A DNA stretch of 64,000 nucleotides from Aulostomus chinensis (lineage: Eukaryota; Chordata; Actinopteri; Syngnathiformes; Aulostomidae). Positions 1 to 12,060 of this stretch are shown here, piece by piece; position 1 is the stretch's first letter, and every line of letters begins with the position of its first letter. The position numbers were made by a program, and so were the translations under genes. The notes beneath the pieces were generated by a model, which worked only from the letters and a program-made list of their open reading frames with translations, searched no databases and was not told where the DNA came from. The DNA lies in the NCBI GenBank assembly GCA_037954235.1, contig JBBMOA010000007.1, positions 18,111,501-18,175,500 of the forward strand, read 5' to 3'.

Positions 1-1495
1 TCTCCCCTGACCGTGATACAGTGAGCAGTAGTACGTAAAGTCACACAGGTACCTGAGGAGGACAGATTCACTTTTGTTTCCTTGTTTTTAAGTGTCTTCC
101 AATGGGGGAAAAGACGCCTACCTGCCAGCATCTCTTGTGTAAATGACATCCATCCCTGCTTGTCTGAACCGCCTGGAGACGACCCTCATGTTCACTACAG
201 AGTCCAGTTTCTCGGGACCCCCCTCCACGCAGCACTGACTGACAGGACAGAAGCCACTCACATCTTTGTCTCTGTATCCGCTGTTCTTCCCTGTTTGCTC
301 CAGTAATACAACTTTGGAAGCTCTAGCGACGCCCAGGTGTACAACAAACTAGGACACAGAGGGTAATGTGAAATACTCAGCCACAGAAACCAGAACCAGA
401 ACCCATTAATGGTGCACGATTTGGTATAAAGAAAAAAAAGACATGTTACAGTTGTTGCAAATGATATTGCGATTCACAATATCATAAACAAACAGAATCC
501 AGAGTTTAGTTTGATTACGAAGTAAAATGCAGAGAAAATACTGAGACTTTAGAAGCATTTATCCAACAAACTTAAACTTACATTAAAATATGAAAAATAT
601 TAGAAAACACACACAAAAACGTTTGTATCTAAATGAATGTTGTTGTTTTTTTTAACAAAACTGTTAAATAAAAAAATTCTCCAACATGTACACACTATAG
701 TTGAGAATAGTAAAAGGTTAGAACAGGTTGATACTGCAATTTCTGTAATCATACAGCATGAGTAACTACCACTACATCCTGTCTTTGTCCTCTGGAAGAG
801 AATTCACATCGGTTCAAGACTTGCACACGTCCTATCACTTATGGTTTGACTCCAGCGTTAATATGTGGAAAACACACAAGTTTTATACACAAAAATGCAT
901 AAAAACACAAATTTGTCATTTCCTGTCGATACGGATTTGGTTTTGAAAAACAGACCGTGAAACTTATATTTACAAAGAAGGAAATAAATAAATAAAAAGT
1001 GATTATGAAGTCAAACACTCAAATGGGAAAACAACAACAACAAAAAACCATATAAATCACTTCTATTATGAACTTAGATCCCTGGAGTTTGACCTTGAGG
1101 ATGATAGCTTAGGCCTAAAATAAAACTAACAGTATTTGAGTTTTACCTTTGGGTTTAGAGTTTGCCAAATCTCAGCAATGATCCTCCGGGTTTCAGTGTA
1201 ACTCACTGGCACCTCCTTGGTGTAAACATCAGTCTTTTCTCCCAAACCGGATAACTTCAACTCCTTAAATAAATCCTGAGATATCACACATGTCGAGGTT
1301 GTGTTCTGGCAGACTTGTTATTATTTATAGACCTTACCTGGGCCAACTGCCAACTGGGGTTCACTATGTACTGCCTAAAAGGTCCAAAACCTTCAAATAG
1401 AGTTAAAATAAAAGTCAGTCTAAAGAAGGGTCGATAGTATAGAGGAAAATATTTGTTACTTTACCTGTAACGACCACAGTTTCCCTCCCACTCAT
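1..1495 (-). CDS. pgpep1l: Pyroglutamyl-peptidase I-like protein, 5' five exons (partial at window edge)
   Basis: Seen: exons on the minus strand at 1465-1495, 1338-1390, 1147-1275, 122-348 and 1-52 (continuing off the window). All junctions are GT-AG and all phases close, giving about 164 residues; the family is about 209 long. The start ATG is at 1495. The N-terminus MSGRETVVVTGFGPF matches the family's VVVTGFGPF signature, followed by NPSW, VHLGV, an LEQTG segment, FCPVSQCCVEGGPE and RYLCDFTYY. Known: this is peptidase family C15, which removes N-terminal pyroglutamate in the cytosol with a Glu-Cys-His triad. Here the Glu is residue 88 and the Cys residue 150; the His would lie beyond base 1. 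So an active enzyme is possible but unproven. Intron lengths run 74, 62, 798 and 69 nt from the 5' end. It lies head-to-head with synm. The choice of pgpep1l over pgpep1 rests on that synteny. Confidence 0.9.
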
Positions 1496-2519
1496 GACGC
1501 AGTTGAGTTTTCGTCGAGAGAAAACTGGGGGATAAACAAGCGCAGTACCGTGTGTGTCCGCTAGATAGAGCTGTTCCCCGGAGAGTGATCGCGACACGGG
1601 GACACGATGCGTTCAGGTATCTTCTAAGTCGTATTTATTTCCCTGACAAATGGATAAAATTTGAACTGTCGTGTTTATATGTAAGCATCTATATTTTTAT
1701 ATTATATATTATCTTGTACTCTCATTGCTACTTAGACGATAGCGTTACAGGCTACATGCAAATTAACCTTAATTGAAGAAAAAAACTCAAGACAAAAGAA
1801 AAAAAAAACGAATAACCGATTAAGAAATTAAGCTGAGATACATTAGATACATAATGTACCGGTCAACAACTACGAAAATCAACAAAAAAACGAGTTAAAA
1901 GGCAAGAAAATATACCAAATACACAATTTTAAACATCAGTACGCAAGCTCAAGACAAATGTGTGTTTTCAGTTGGAGTGACAGAGTAATTCGATACCAAA
2001 TGAGTTAAAAGCTTTACTTCTATTTTTCAGTTCAATAAAGCGTGACATTTGTCAGTCTGTCTTTTTATTTGTTACAGTAAAGTGGTGATAAAATAAGATT
2101 GTCTTCCTGTTGCTACTTTCCAGACATGAGATTCAGATTTGAGATGTGTTCATTTTCTGTGTTTTTGAACTGGCAAATGATTAGTCATCTATTTAGTTCC
2201 CTTCATTCGCACATATTTTTTAGCACTGTTTTTACGTCATGCTGAGCGCTCACTCTTTCATTGATCACATCTTAGCTTGAAAGTTCTTACATGTCGGACA
2301 GCGCCCAAAGGCAGCATCACATCTGCCAGGGACGCTCACGGGTCTGGGACGCTCCTCTGAGGCAGGACCCGCCCTCCTCCTCCTCCTCTTCCTGCTGCTG
2401 CACTTGTCAAAGGCCACCGATCGCAGATGACATCACAGTCGTGCCCGCAGACGCACTCGGACACCCCCAAACACGCTGGGCCGTTTAAAAACTAAATCTT
2501 TGTTTGTTTAGATGCCACA
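1496..2519. promoter_or_regulatory. Divergent promoter interval between pgpep1l and synm
   Basis: About 1 kb separates the two start codons, which point away from each other. The pgpep1l side (about 1500-1615) has a cluster of CpGs in otherwise AT-rich DNA. The middle (1680-2250) is AT-rich with no recognisable gene or repeat. The synm side (2290-2519) is GC-rich with a CCTCCT tract (about 2371-2395), E-box-like CACTTG (2401-2406) and CAGATG (2424-2429), and a TATA-like TTTAAAA (about 2484-2490) some 30 bases before the synm ATG. E-boxes fit synemin's muscle expression, but such short motifs are weak evidence. Transcription start sites cannot be read from sequence alone. Confidence 0.5.
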
Positions 2520-5500
2520 ATGTTGCCTTTCAAGAGAACTTTTGACACCGAGAAGCAGCAGCTGCAGACGCTCAACAGCAGACTGGCCCAGTATCTCTCC
2601 AGAACCAAGCAGTTGGAGCAGGAAAATGCGCTTCTCATTACCGAAATCAACAAACTCCGTCAAGTGAGGGCGGTGGAGCGGGAGCCCGTCTACAAGGCTG
2701 AGCTGCGGGACTTGAGGAGGATGGTGGAGCAGATATCGTTCGAGAAGTCCCAGGCTGAGATGGAGAGGGAGCGGCTGTGGCGGGAGCTGCAGACCGTCCA
2801 GGCTCTGTGCAGCCAGCAGAGCGACGTGTGCAGAGAATTCAGCGGTGAGCTGCACGGTTGCGAGAAGGAGCTCCAACACGCCCACAAGACCAATGGCGAA
2901 CTCCAGCAGCACTTATTTCAACTACAGAACGAATATAAGTGTCTGGAGGACGCGCACCGGCGGGAGCTGGAGCACCTCCGAAGTCAGGTGGAGTCCCGGA
3001 TGGTACCCATCATCACGCAAACTTACCGCGGGCCTCCGGCGGCCTCGATGGAAGAGGTGCAGGAGTACGCCCGGGGACTGTCCGAGGGCTGGATGGACAC
3101 TTTTGAAATGTACCAACAGAAGGTGGAGGAGATGGAGCAGGCGATCAAAGCGGACCAAGCCATGCTGAATGACCTGCAGAGGGAGAAGATGCTGTACGCC
3201 TCAGAGTTGGACAAATTACGCACGGATGCGCAAAAACAAGGGCAGATTCAAGTGCGTCTGGAGGAAGAATTGACGCACATGCAGGAGAAATGTAGCGCGG
3301 ACTTCAGCGAATATCAGGTGAGAGGTGACAAACTATCGATGTGTGTGTCAGAGAGACTGGGGCGGAACCAGGGGTCAGGGTGATTATTATCATCATTATA
3401 TCTGTTAATATTAATATTAATTGTAGTGATATTAAGCACAAATACTATTAAATACTGATTTGTTCCCCCCCAGCCCTCTGAGCTCCAGTCCTTCAGCTAC
3501 CACACCCACTGGCTTTAAAGACACAGACACACCTCTCTGTGGCTGCTACACTGATCTCATGGATCTACATATTTTTCTTTCCAACGAACACCTATGCAGA
3601 ACAGACAATTCTTCAGTCTAGTACGACATTGTCCATTAGATGTGAGCTGCGAAATTAAAACACCTCTCCTCCATAACACCATTACCAGGCTGACAGGTTT
3701 GTGGGCCCATAATTGTCCAAATGGATCTTACAACTTGTCACATTTGACCTCGGTGTAAAGCGACTGGATAGCCGGAGCAGCTGAATGGCGTTTTACTTCC
3801 CCAGTACTTGATGGCGGCTGGAATACTCAGCCACTTAATCCAATTAGCTGTCAGACTGACAAATCCGTATTAGCCTCCTAAAGATGGAGCCCCAAGCAGG
3901 TCAATGACAACAGTACTGAGGGATCGCCTTTGAGATTGTCAGAGACACGCTGCTCACTGGTTAAAATTTAGAATCCAGAACATGACATCTGCTGTGAGAC
4001 ATCAAACATTCTTCTTAAAAAGGCTCATGTAAGAATCATGAGGATTAAGTGGTCCAGGCAATTAAAGCGGTATGTAAGTGGGATCAGACTCGGTTTTGTC
4101 AAGAATCCTCAGCTGCATCTTTCTCCGTTAGAGGTCAATGAAAATAAGTAGAGGGGAGACTCTTAAAGGAACAGCTCATATTCAAGTTGACAACACAAGG
4201 GGTTTCTGGGTGGGCTGCGGTAGAATAAACATATGGCTTAAGTCTTCTTTTCAAAACATTTTTTCCTCATGCCAGATGATCATCGATCAGCTTGAACACG
4301 AGAGGAACAGGATGGCGGACATGATGGCAGAAAAGATGGGAGAACACCAGCAGCTTCTTCAGGTCAAAATGGATCTGGGAATGGAGGTGGCCGCCTACAG
4401 GTGACCAGCCCTTTGTCTTTTGTCAAAAAGGTTTTATTAATGTCTACCATGTATGATATAGTTAAATCCCGCCTCCTTTGAAGACCAGGGTTGACATTCT
4501 GTGGTTGACAGTAAGCTCAAGAAGGATTGAGAGCATCATCTTATCACTCCTATTACACCAGACTTGATGGGGGGCTGCAGGATGGGCCATTCAGGGTCTC
4601 TTTCTGTTTTGGGGCAAATTAGTCACAGCACCATCTGGTGGCACCAGGTTGTTTTTTTTAACACTTTGATGTCACCCTCGTGAGTCAACCAGACCCATCT
4701 CAAATTTGCTCAGACAACCCTTTTGAGCAGGTTGAGGGGTTAAGGATTGTGAAGACTGTGAGTTTTCATTAAATGGTGTTACTGTTACCAACTTTGAAAA
4801 CTCACTTTAGAGCAGAAAACTGCCATATCGCCAACTAGTGGTTTCAGGAAGCAACAAACATCATTAGATGCAAAACAAAGCCTGTCTTCCTGTGGCGTAC
4901 AGGAACATGAGTATATACTAAATGTGCTTTGTCATGCAAAATCCAAACATTGTCAGGTTGAACCTTCCTCTAGCTCTACGGAGCAGCCACACACTCCACC
5001 ATGAGCGGGGTTGCCGGGACCTGCTCATCACCACTTGTCTATCATTGGGTTTGGTTCACCTTGGCAAAGGTGGGACTTCTCTGACTGCCCTTTGCCAGAA
5101 AGTTAATGTGATCACCCTAGTGTTTCCTTTGATTGTTAGCAAGATATCTCAAAACCTAATGGATGGATTCTGATTAAATTGGGGGAAATTGATATTCGGT
5201 GGCTGGTTTGGTGATAATACAAGGAGCACGTTGGACAACAAGATTGACTTGTGGAGGCAAACGTTGCAGAATGAAAAAGAACGCTGCCTCGGCTTAAAGT
5301 TGCAGTACAAACTGACTCTTTGAGGTTATCGGGATCAAATTGTAGAGCCTGGATCCAGAAGTCTCTGTTTTTCTAGACTTGTTATCGATTGGATTTTGAT
5401 CAAATTCCTTGAGACCATTTCATGAATGGAAGAAGAATGTTTTGGCCTCATCTTGGTCAAATTCTGGACTTATGACCCCGAAGACCTATTTTCATTAAGA

Positions 5501-8500
5501 TAGTTCACAAATGTTCTGATAAGATACGTTGAGGGGAAGTATTTGAATTAAAGAGTGGATGTATTTTCTCCTGGAGGTGTTGGGTCGTACTCTGGATCAT
5601 GATCAAGACCTACAGTTGGCAGCAGTGAAGAAAATTCAACAACAGACTTTTGTAATAATTATATATAATAAAATGTATGTGCTCCTTGAGTGTTTTCTTC
5701 TTACAGTATGCTTCTATCCGCTGTCATGAATTTTAAATATCTTGTGTTTCATTTGCTGTGGCGTAGTCCTCATGCTCCTAACATAGCCAGAACACTCTTG
5801 ATCACATACCAACAGACTATTTTTACTGAGAAGCCGAGTCATTTATAAAGCGGTTGACAAGATCTTCTATTTTTGTGATTTACACATTAGGCATTTGTTT
5901 CTCGGACATCTTTACTGTCTTTAACTTACTTGTGTTCAGCTAATCCCTAATAAGGTTTTAGAAGATTATCTGAGGATCCTCAACCAGCACCTCTGGTTTA
6001 TTTAGACTTTGTAAATTGTTGTCTAAGAGATGTGGCATGTGCTTTACTATGTCACGAGTCAGCTTTTGCTGTTGCATTTATAGGGGCAGCCCTGCATTGT
6101 AGCAGTTATTTTTAGGTCAGTCTTTCGGGAAGCACTCTCCGGAGAGGTTGTTCCTTTTGGAGAGACTTTTGTTTGCTGTTTGTTGGTTGAAACGTGGCCA
6201 AGTGATTGTGAAGATGTTGTAGCTAAAGTCTGTTTTGTAGAGGACGGTGCTTGTTGGGATTTTGATGATTATTACCCTACATGGCCAGGACCGAGGTTCA
6301 TAACTCAGCCTGTTGCGTTTAGTTGAGATGGCAGAGTCGGATGATGTGCAGCGTCTTGTAAGGTATTTGTCTTTGGTCTTTTCTTTGTTACTTCGAAAAT
6401 CATTTCTGTAGGATAATGACATATTTGTTTAATTAAATATTTTGTCTTTTCTTGTTTGTTCAGGGCTCTCTTGGAAGGTGAGAGAGTTGGTCTCCAAGGT
6501 GCTCATAGGAGGGCGAATCAGCATCAGAGAGAAAGAATAATCGGTATAGTATTGAAAAGTGTTCTTGTTTATTGCGTTATACTTCCTGAAATCACTTTTT
6601 TTTTTAATTCTCTGCCTCAGATATCAAGATGCCTGCCCAACGCTACACTCCAAGAACTTCCACCTCCGTCAGACAACATATGGACATCAGGTTTACACCA
6701 CCGACTTACAACCTAAGAAGATCTCCTGTGCCTCACACCGGGTCCAGAAGCCCCTCTAGGGTCATTCCTATTTCAGTCACAGCCCGAAGTCAGCATCAGA
6801 GTCCCGCATCCAGAAGGGACATGATCTCATTCTCCAAAGCTCGTGCTGCTGCTTCTGCCTCTGTTCCCACAGTTACCAAAGATAAACAAACAATCCAGAT
6901 TGAGAAACCACTTCGTCAAGATGTGCAAAAAACAACAACAGAGGAGAAAAGGATGCGACTCCAACCAACATCTCAGGTAAAGACTCACATCAGTCCCGTC
7001 GTGTCCTCTCCCGCTGAGACCAAGACAGTCAAAGTGGTGTCACCACTGATGATGAGCCTGAGTACAAAAACTGAGACAGAATGGAAAATGAATGTGCCGG
7101 ATGGAAAAGAGGAAAGGAATGTAGGTGACAGTGAGTTCATAGATAAAGAAAAATCAGATTCCATGATGGGCCAAAGTGAGAAAAAGGTGTTAGACTCCGT
7201 GTCTGTGGAGGAGATCATTGAGAAAGTGATCAAACCAGCTGGTTTGGAAGCTAAGGTTTGCTCCTCAGGAGACTCAAAGGTGATGTACCATGTGGAGAAA
7301 ATGGAACAAGAGGATGGCTCAACTAAGACACAGATTGTGTTAGAGTCCAAGGTGGAGGAGGAGTTGGATATCTCTGAGGACTCAGCCCTGGATGACCTGC
7401 TGAGCCAAGGGGTCAAGAAGGTGTCACTGGAGGACATTAAGGGCACAGTAACTGGAAGCATGATCAAGAACCTGCTAAGTGGCCTGCAGGGAGAAGGGAA
7501 CCTCCAGAATAAGTCAGTCAGCGTTGAGATCATTGAGGAGCCAGTGGAGTCTTACAGTGATGAGGAAGTTGAACAGAAGACCAGAGGAAGTTTTTATGAG
7601 CCAGACTCAACATATTTTCAAATTGAGGAGCTAGAAAATGTTTCTCATGATACTCAAGGTCAGAGGAGTGATGACACGACAACCTCCATCAAGGACACAG
7701 TCCATACCAAGGGGGGATCTGTTCGAGTTCAGGAGGTCTTTAGAGAGAGTGATTCTCCATATTTCTCCCATGACCAAGAGCCCCACGAGTATTTTGTCTC
7801 CACACCAGATGATAATCTCTCCGAACCTGAGGAGGGTGGTGGCATAACCTCATGTGGACATTATGGCATTGTTGATGACCTGTCAGATGAACGGTATTAT
7901 CAAGATGTAAGTCTTCTGCCTAAAAGAGTGATTGTTGAGGAGGGTGAAGAGTACATGACCGGTGACCACTCCTTTGCCAAAGAGAGTTTTCCAGAGATCA
8001 TTGAAGAGGAGATTCGCGTGTCTCCAATAGTGCAGGGATCAGTGCTTGACTTCCTGAGAGAAGACACTTTGGAGCCTAAGGAACAGCTGAAAGGAGCTTT
8101 GGAGAAGTTACAAGACTCAGTGTCAGGTCCGTTGAAGGAGGAGTTGGCTTTCCTCACAAAAGTCAGTCAAAGTCCACAGAATGTGGCTGTCGATGTCAGA
8201 AAATTACAGCAGACAAGTGGCAACGGAACCACAACGATAGTTGCAGAGCTGAACGTCTCTCAAACGCTGGAGGACTCTGGGCTGCTGGAGGGAGATGATC
8301 TTTCTAACGAGCAGATCATGGCAGCTCTAAGGTCATCAAACCTTGAGAAAGCCTTCCAGGGTGGGGCAGGAGGAGGGTACAGTTTCAAGGTCTCTCAAGA
8401 AGAGGATGTCGTGCTTGGGGGAGAGTCTGAAGGTTTTGCTAATGAAGGAGAGCATACATCTCAAATAACTGAGAGACATATCAGACTGGGGCCATCGGAG

Positions 8501-8653
8501 AAGTCCTTCACCTTCCAGATGGAAGGCCATAGCAGCCATACCGACGCTGCCACAGATCGAGAGCTGCATTCTCAAATCTCGGAGAAGCCAGTGAAGATTT
8601 CTCATGAAAAAAGAGTTGCTACAGTTTACCTTGACAGCCCTTCAGATGATTAA
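2520..8653 (+). CDS. synm: Synemin, intermediate filament protein
   Basis: Seen: exons 2520-3317, 4276-4400, 6464-6543 and 6621-8653; GT-AG introns, phases 0, 2 and 1 close, 1011 residues and a TAA stop. The head is only about 12 residues, as in human synemin (MLPFKRTFDTEK here). Coil 1A starts near LNSRLAQYLSR, and the rod ends with the intermediate-filament terminus YRALLEGE (about 307-314, split across exons 2 and 3). The tail (about 335-1011) keeps human-like blocks: VEEIIEKVIKPAGLEAKV and a following region (about 530-645), YFVSTPD (near 725), NVSQT (near 878), HIRLGPSEKSFTFQM (near 954) and a C-terminal EKRVATVYLD. Known: synemin co-assembles with desmin or vimentin and links filaments to costameres and other adhesion sites in muscle. 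The ATG has A at -3. An ATG at 2512 is out of frame. The human long form is about 1565 residues; the fish tail is shorter. Confidence 0.95.
3318..4275 (+). other. synm: synm intron 1
   Basis: A 958-nt GT-AG intron. The donor is CAG|GTGAGA and the acceptor TGCCAG|ATG. The short open frame across its 3' half is only read-through into exon 2. No repeat or RNA gene seen. Confidence 0.85.
4401..6463 (+). other. synm: synm intron 2
   Basis: A 2063-nt GT-AG intron with donor TACAG|GTGACC and a pyrimidine-rich acceptor ending TGTTCAG|GG. It holds two CTCF-core-like words, a CCATCTGGTGGC-type site near 4630-4645 and GCCAACTAGTGG near 4830-4842, often seen inside old repeats. No coding exon was seen: 4922-5173 and 6117-6422 are open by chance. 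Confidence 0.8.
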
Positions 8654-9420
8654 GAAGGATTTAAGCTGAAATGTTGAACAAATGAATTGCTTCTCTGTGC
8701 AGATGTTAAAGTTGGTCTCATGCAGCAATGTCCCACACAAGACACTAATGTTGATGGGAGACACTGTGATAATGCTAGAATTTTGAAAGTTAACACCATA
8801 TCAAATTGATTTTGCTGTGTTATACCGTGCTGCAGGGATGAGGAATTTTTGTATGCCAACCTAAAATTTAGCATCGCCATTGGTTTGCTTGGGCAAAAGC
8901 CAATGGGGTTTTTACACAGATTATCAATCGCTGCTGAAAATGAGCAAAAAAAAAAACAAAAAGAAGTTTATGAGACATACACAGTTCGTTCATCATGATT
9001 ATCTCCATAAATGGACAATGCTTTTATTACTTTTGAAGAATAAATGCAATTGTGAGATGTACGAAACTAACATTACGTTATGCACGGAGTTCACCATCAC
9101 CAAGAAATAATTCCACACTTTTGGTGTTTTTGGCATGACATTTAGAGTCTCACTTGTTTGCAAGACACATGTATGCCTCTAAATTCAAGGGTGCAGGAGT
9201 TTCCAATGTATTTAATTCGATAGAGCAAAACACTGAAATATAGTAAGCTAGTGTGAACCACAGACTTTATTTCAGGCATTTAACCCATTGAAAAGCCCCA
9301 CTGACGTTGAAATTTGGGAACCGGACGCTGGAGAATTCAAATTTATGAACATTTTAAGAACTCATTCCTGCACCACTCTAGAATGTCACTTAACTGCACC
9401 TCTTGGTTCAAATAAATGTA
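8654..9420 (+). other. synm: synm 3' untranslated region (end uncertain)
   Basis: AT-rich sequence after the stop codon. The first AATAAA hexamer is at 9039-9044 and another is at 9411-9416, so the message probably ends about 15-30 bases after one of these. Both are in the right orientation. Only transcript data can choose between them. Confidence 0.5.
9039..9044 (+). promoter_or_regulatory. Candidate polyadenylation signal of synm
   Basis: Canonical AATAAA about 390 bases after the synm stop, the first in the correct orientation. A second copy at 9411-9416 is an alternative. Confidence 0.45.
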
Positions 9421-9860
9421 GTTACTCTAGAAAACATAGTCAAATATATGGCAACTAATCAGTACTATCTTAATTAAGGATTGTAGTACGTATTGTAGCC
9501 GTTTTTATGATAGTCTATGACCGAGTGTAGCGCTGGTGTGGGTTAGAGCTAGCATAAGTTTTAACTGCTTTGTTTATTCTTTCGTTGTACTAACTTTTGC
9601 AGTTCACTGCAGCCCATCACTCCAGCTATCACAGCTTTGATTAGCAAGTTGTTGGCAAGCTAACGGTTGAGAGTTATGAAGTGGTGTTTACAGCGTTTGC
9701 GGGTTGAGGCATTGATTTTTCTGCGTAAAGCTCTGGAAAAATATTAAGATGATGAGCGAAGGTGGTAATTGTCTTAAATTCTGCAGGTTCTGACCAATAA
9801 AAAAAATAGAAAGAAAATGTGGCTTTCATGTTGTATAAAAAATATACTTAATACTTTTAC

Positions 9861-10199
9861 ATGGGCGGCACGGTGGTGCAGTGGTTAGCACTGTCGCCTC
9901 ACAGCAAGAAGGTTCCAAGTTTGAGCCCTGGCTGCATGTTCTCCCTGTTCCTGTGTGGGTTCTCTCTGGTACTCCAGCTTCCTCCCACAGTCCAAAGACA
10001 TCAAGAGAGGACGAGGCTGATTGATACTCTAAATTGACCGTAGGTGTGACTGTGAGTGTGAATGGTTGTCTGTCTCGATGTGTTGGCCCTGTGATGGACT
10101 GGTGACCTGTCCAGGGTGAACCCCGCCTCTCACCTGAAGACACCTGGGATAGGCTCCACCCCCCACTCATGGGATAAGCAGTAGAAAATGGATGGATGG
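9861..10199 (+). mobile_element. tRNA-derived SINE with LINE-type tail, copy 1
   Basis: Begins GGGCGGCACGG and has an RNA polymerase III A-box-like segment (GGTGCAGTGGTTAGCA) and a degenerate B box (GTTTGAGCCC). A body shared with two other copies in this window follows, then a tail of GATGGATGGA repeats. It is bracketed by an 11-bp target-site duplication, AATACTTTTAC at 9850-9860 and 10200-10210, so the insertion is complete. It resembles the widespread fish Mermaid/V-SINE type; that family name is from memory and unverified. The minus-strand open frame across it is not a gene. Confidence 0.85.
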
Positions 10200-11749
10200 A
10201 ATACTTTTACTAATTACCACTAATCACAATTCCAAATTTAGAAGAAAAAAAAGAAAAACAACATACATTACAATCTCTTCATCTGAAGATAATGCACACA
10301 CTTGTTATAGAAAACTGAAGACATGTTTGGGGGGGTGAAAATTTAAAAATGGTTAACTGTATCCACCAGAAAGTTCAGTCAGTCAGAGAAAAGAAAGTAG
10401 TCGAAGAGTCTCTCTGAAGCAAATGGACAGTCGTGTTGGCTTTGTTAGAGGAAGTGGAATTAAATCTGTTTTTTATGTACTGCATGTCTCGTCTTAACAC
10501 TGTTACATTGCACACTTTGGTTTGAAGGAGTCACCTTTGCTCTTACATAACAGTGTGTTCATGACCGGGACTATTTTTGGATCATCGGCTTAGTGACACA
10601 GACTTCAGTTTCTTGTGTTGTGAACTAGTTGCAGTGGAAGAAATGGTCAGAGATGAACATATGCCATGGCTACACATTTCGCACATTCTCTCAATGGCTG
10701 TATTATTCACATTTTAATTACACACTGTTGAGCACTGGCTTGGCTACTTGCCATTATATTTTTGAAATGCAATGTGGAGTGTGAACGTTACGCTTTCAAC
10801 GTGACCTTTAATATGTTCATCGTAAATCTACAAGTGCCCAGTATCGCATCTTTCTATGCATCTTCTGGTCTGCAACCTGCAATGATTTTACATCAGTGGA
10901 CTTAAATTGTGGCTGAATAACAGTAAGATGCTATTTTATAGCAGAAAGAAAATCGTGTTCCTCAACATACAGAAAATCAAGACTGTTCAATGAGTGTTTG
11001 TACCGTGAAACACGTTCACATTACGATTTATGCTGAACAAATAACGGTTTTGCTTCTTTTGATGAAAGTCTTTATTTGGAAATTGATACACATCTTAACA
11101 AAATTAAATATTACTGTGAGTATATATTCAGAGTGTGACTATTTTTTTTTTAATATTTACATTATTCTCCAAAATAACAAAATTGTCTTCTACCAGTAGA
11201 CGTTTACTGACTCATGACACACAAGAGAAAGACATGGATCTTCAGTCTTTGCAGCTGGATGGTGGAACCGAACGTGAGGGAGGTTTTGACTTCTTTCGAC
11301 TTTGCCTTAGCAGCCTCTCAGCCACCTCTGGTGCCCTGCAAAACAGACAGTTTACTGCTGCATCACTGAAACGGGGGACGGGGGAGATTCTTCTCCTTGG
11401 TTCCTCCAACTCACCATTTAAAGTTGTATTAGATAACTTTTTATAATGAAAGTTACTTTTTCTATTCGTACATGAGTTGGCCTCACTAAAAGCCCCCCCC
11501 CCCCCAAAAAAAAAGTGACTTAAAGGGTTAAGAGTGCCTGTGTGGTTCTTGTTTTACAATAGCAAGCACGACGGTGGGGAAAACGTCAGTGTGGCACAGC
11601 TCAAGTACTATAACAATATTTATGTGAAAATAATTATTTTTTTGAAAGCATATTAGGATTGTTGGCCATATTTGTGTCTGGAGGAGAGGGGTCAAGGAAG
11701 GGAGGGGACCGAGGAAAAGGTCTCTGTTTTGGTGATGGAGTAAATGTGT

Positions 11750-12060
11750 TTTTTCGGGTAGCGGTGCGGCGGAACCTTCGTTCTACGGCAGGTGTTCCGG
11801 GGCGCAGGTGAGAGAGCGTCCGTTGGGCAAAGAGACGAGACGCTCCGGATCTTCATTGCTCGCTTCATTATTTTTACCTGCTTATCAAAGGTCGGTACAA
11901 CAAGACGCAACGTATCCGTTCTTGTTACAATGCCAGACTGAAGTATCGTTACTGTCCAGTGACGGAGAAGTGAAGCTGTAACTCCCTCCCCCCCGCGGGA
12001 CGCTTTAGTGTGCGGTCAATGTGGTGCAGAATTCCTGGACGTGGTCAAAGGTGTTTCCGG
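11750..12060. promoter_or_regulatory. Orphan CpG-rich segment
   Basis: About 300 bases with clustered CpGs (GCGGTGCGGCGG near 11760, further CpGs at 11800-11850, CCCGCGGGACGC near 11994) in otherwise CpG-poor AT-rich DNA. It contains a good plus-strand splice donor, GCGCAG|GTGAGAG, near 11803-11815. It lies between the 3' ends of two convergent genes, where no coding promoter is expected. It could be a non-coding RNA promoter, an enhancer, or chance. Confidence 0.3.

Noticed and set aside
82..306. Plus-strand 74-codon frame
   Set aside because: It is the complement of pgpep1l exon 4, whose minus-strand translation matches the family strongly.
2508..3223. Several overlapping frames on both strands across synm exon 1
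   Set aside because: Shadows of the synemin rod coding exon; they show Leu/His or Arg/Ser-rich antisense composition only.
6985..7533. Minus-strand 182-codon frame
   Set aside because: Antisense of the synemin tail, which has clear family similarity on the plus strand.
9826..10170. Minus-strand frame with partial repeats of itself near 54766-55086 and 59755-60369
   Set aside because: The shared protein-like pattern comes from three copies of one SINE read backwards, not from a gene family.
11692..11910. Minus-strand 72-codon basic frame followed by a GTAAAA donor-like site
   Set aside because: No recognised family, no acceptor-linked neighbour exon, and it overlaps the orphan CpG segment. 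Kept only as part of that observation.
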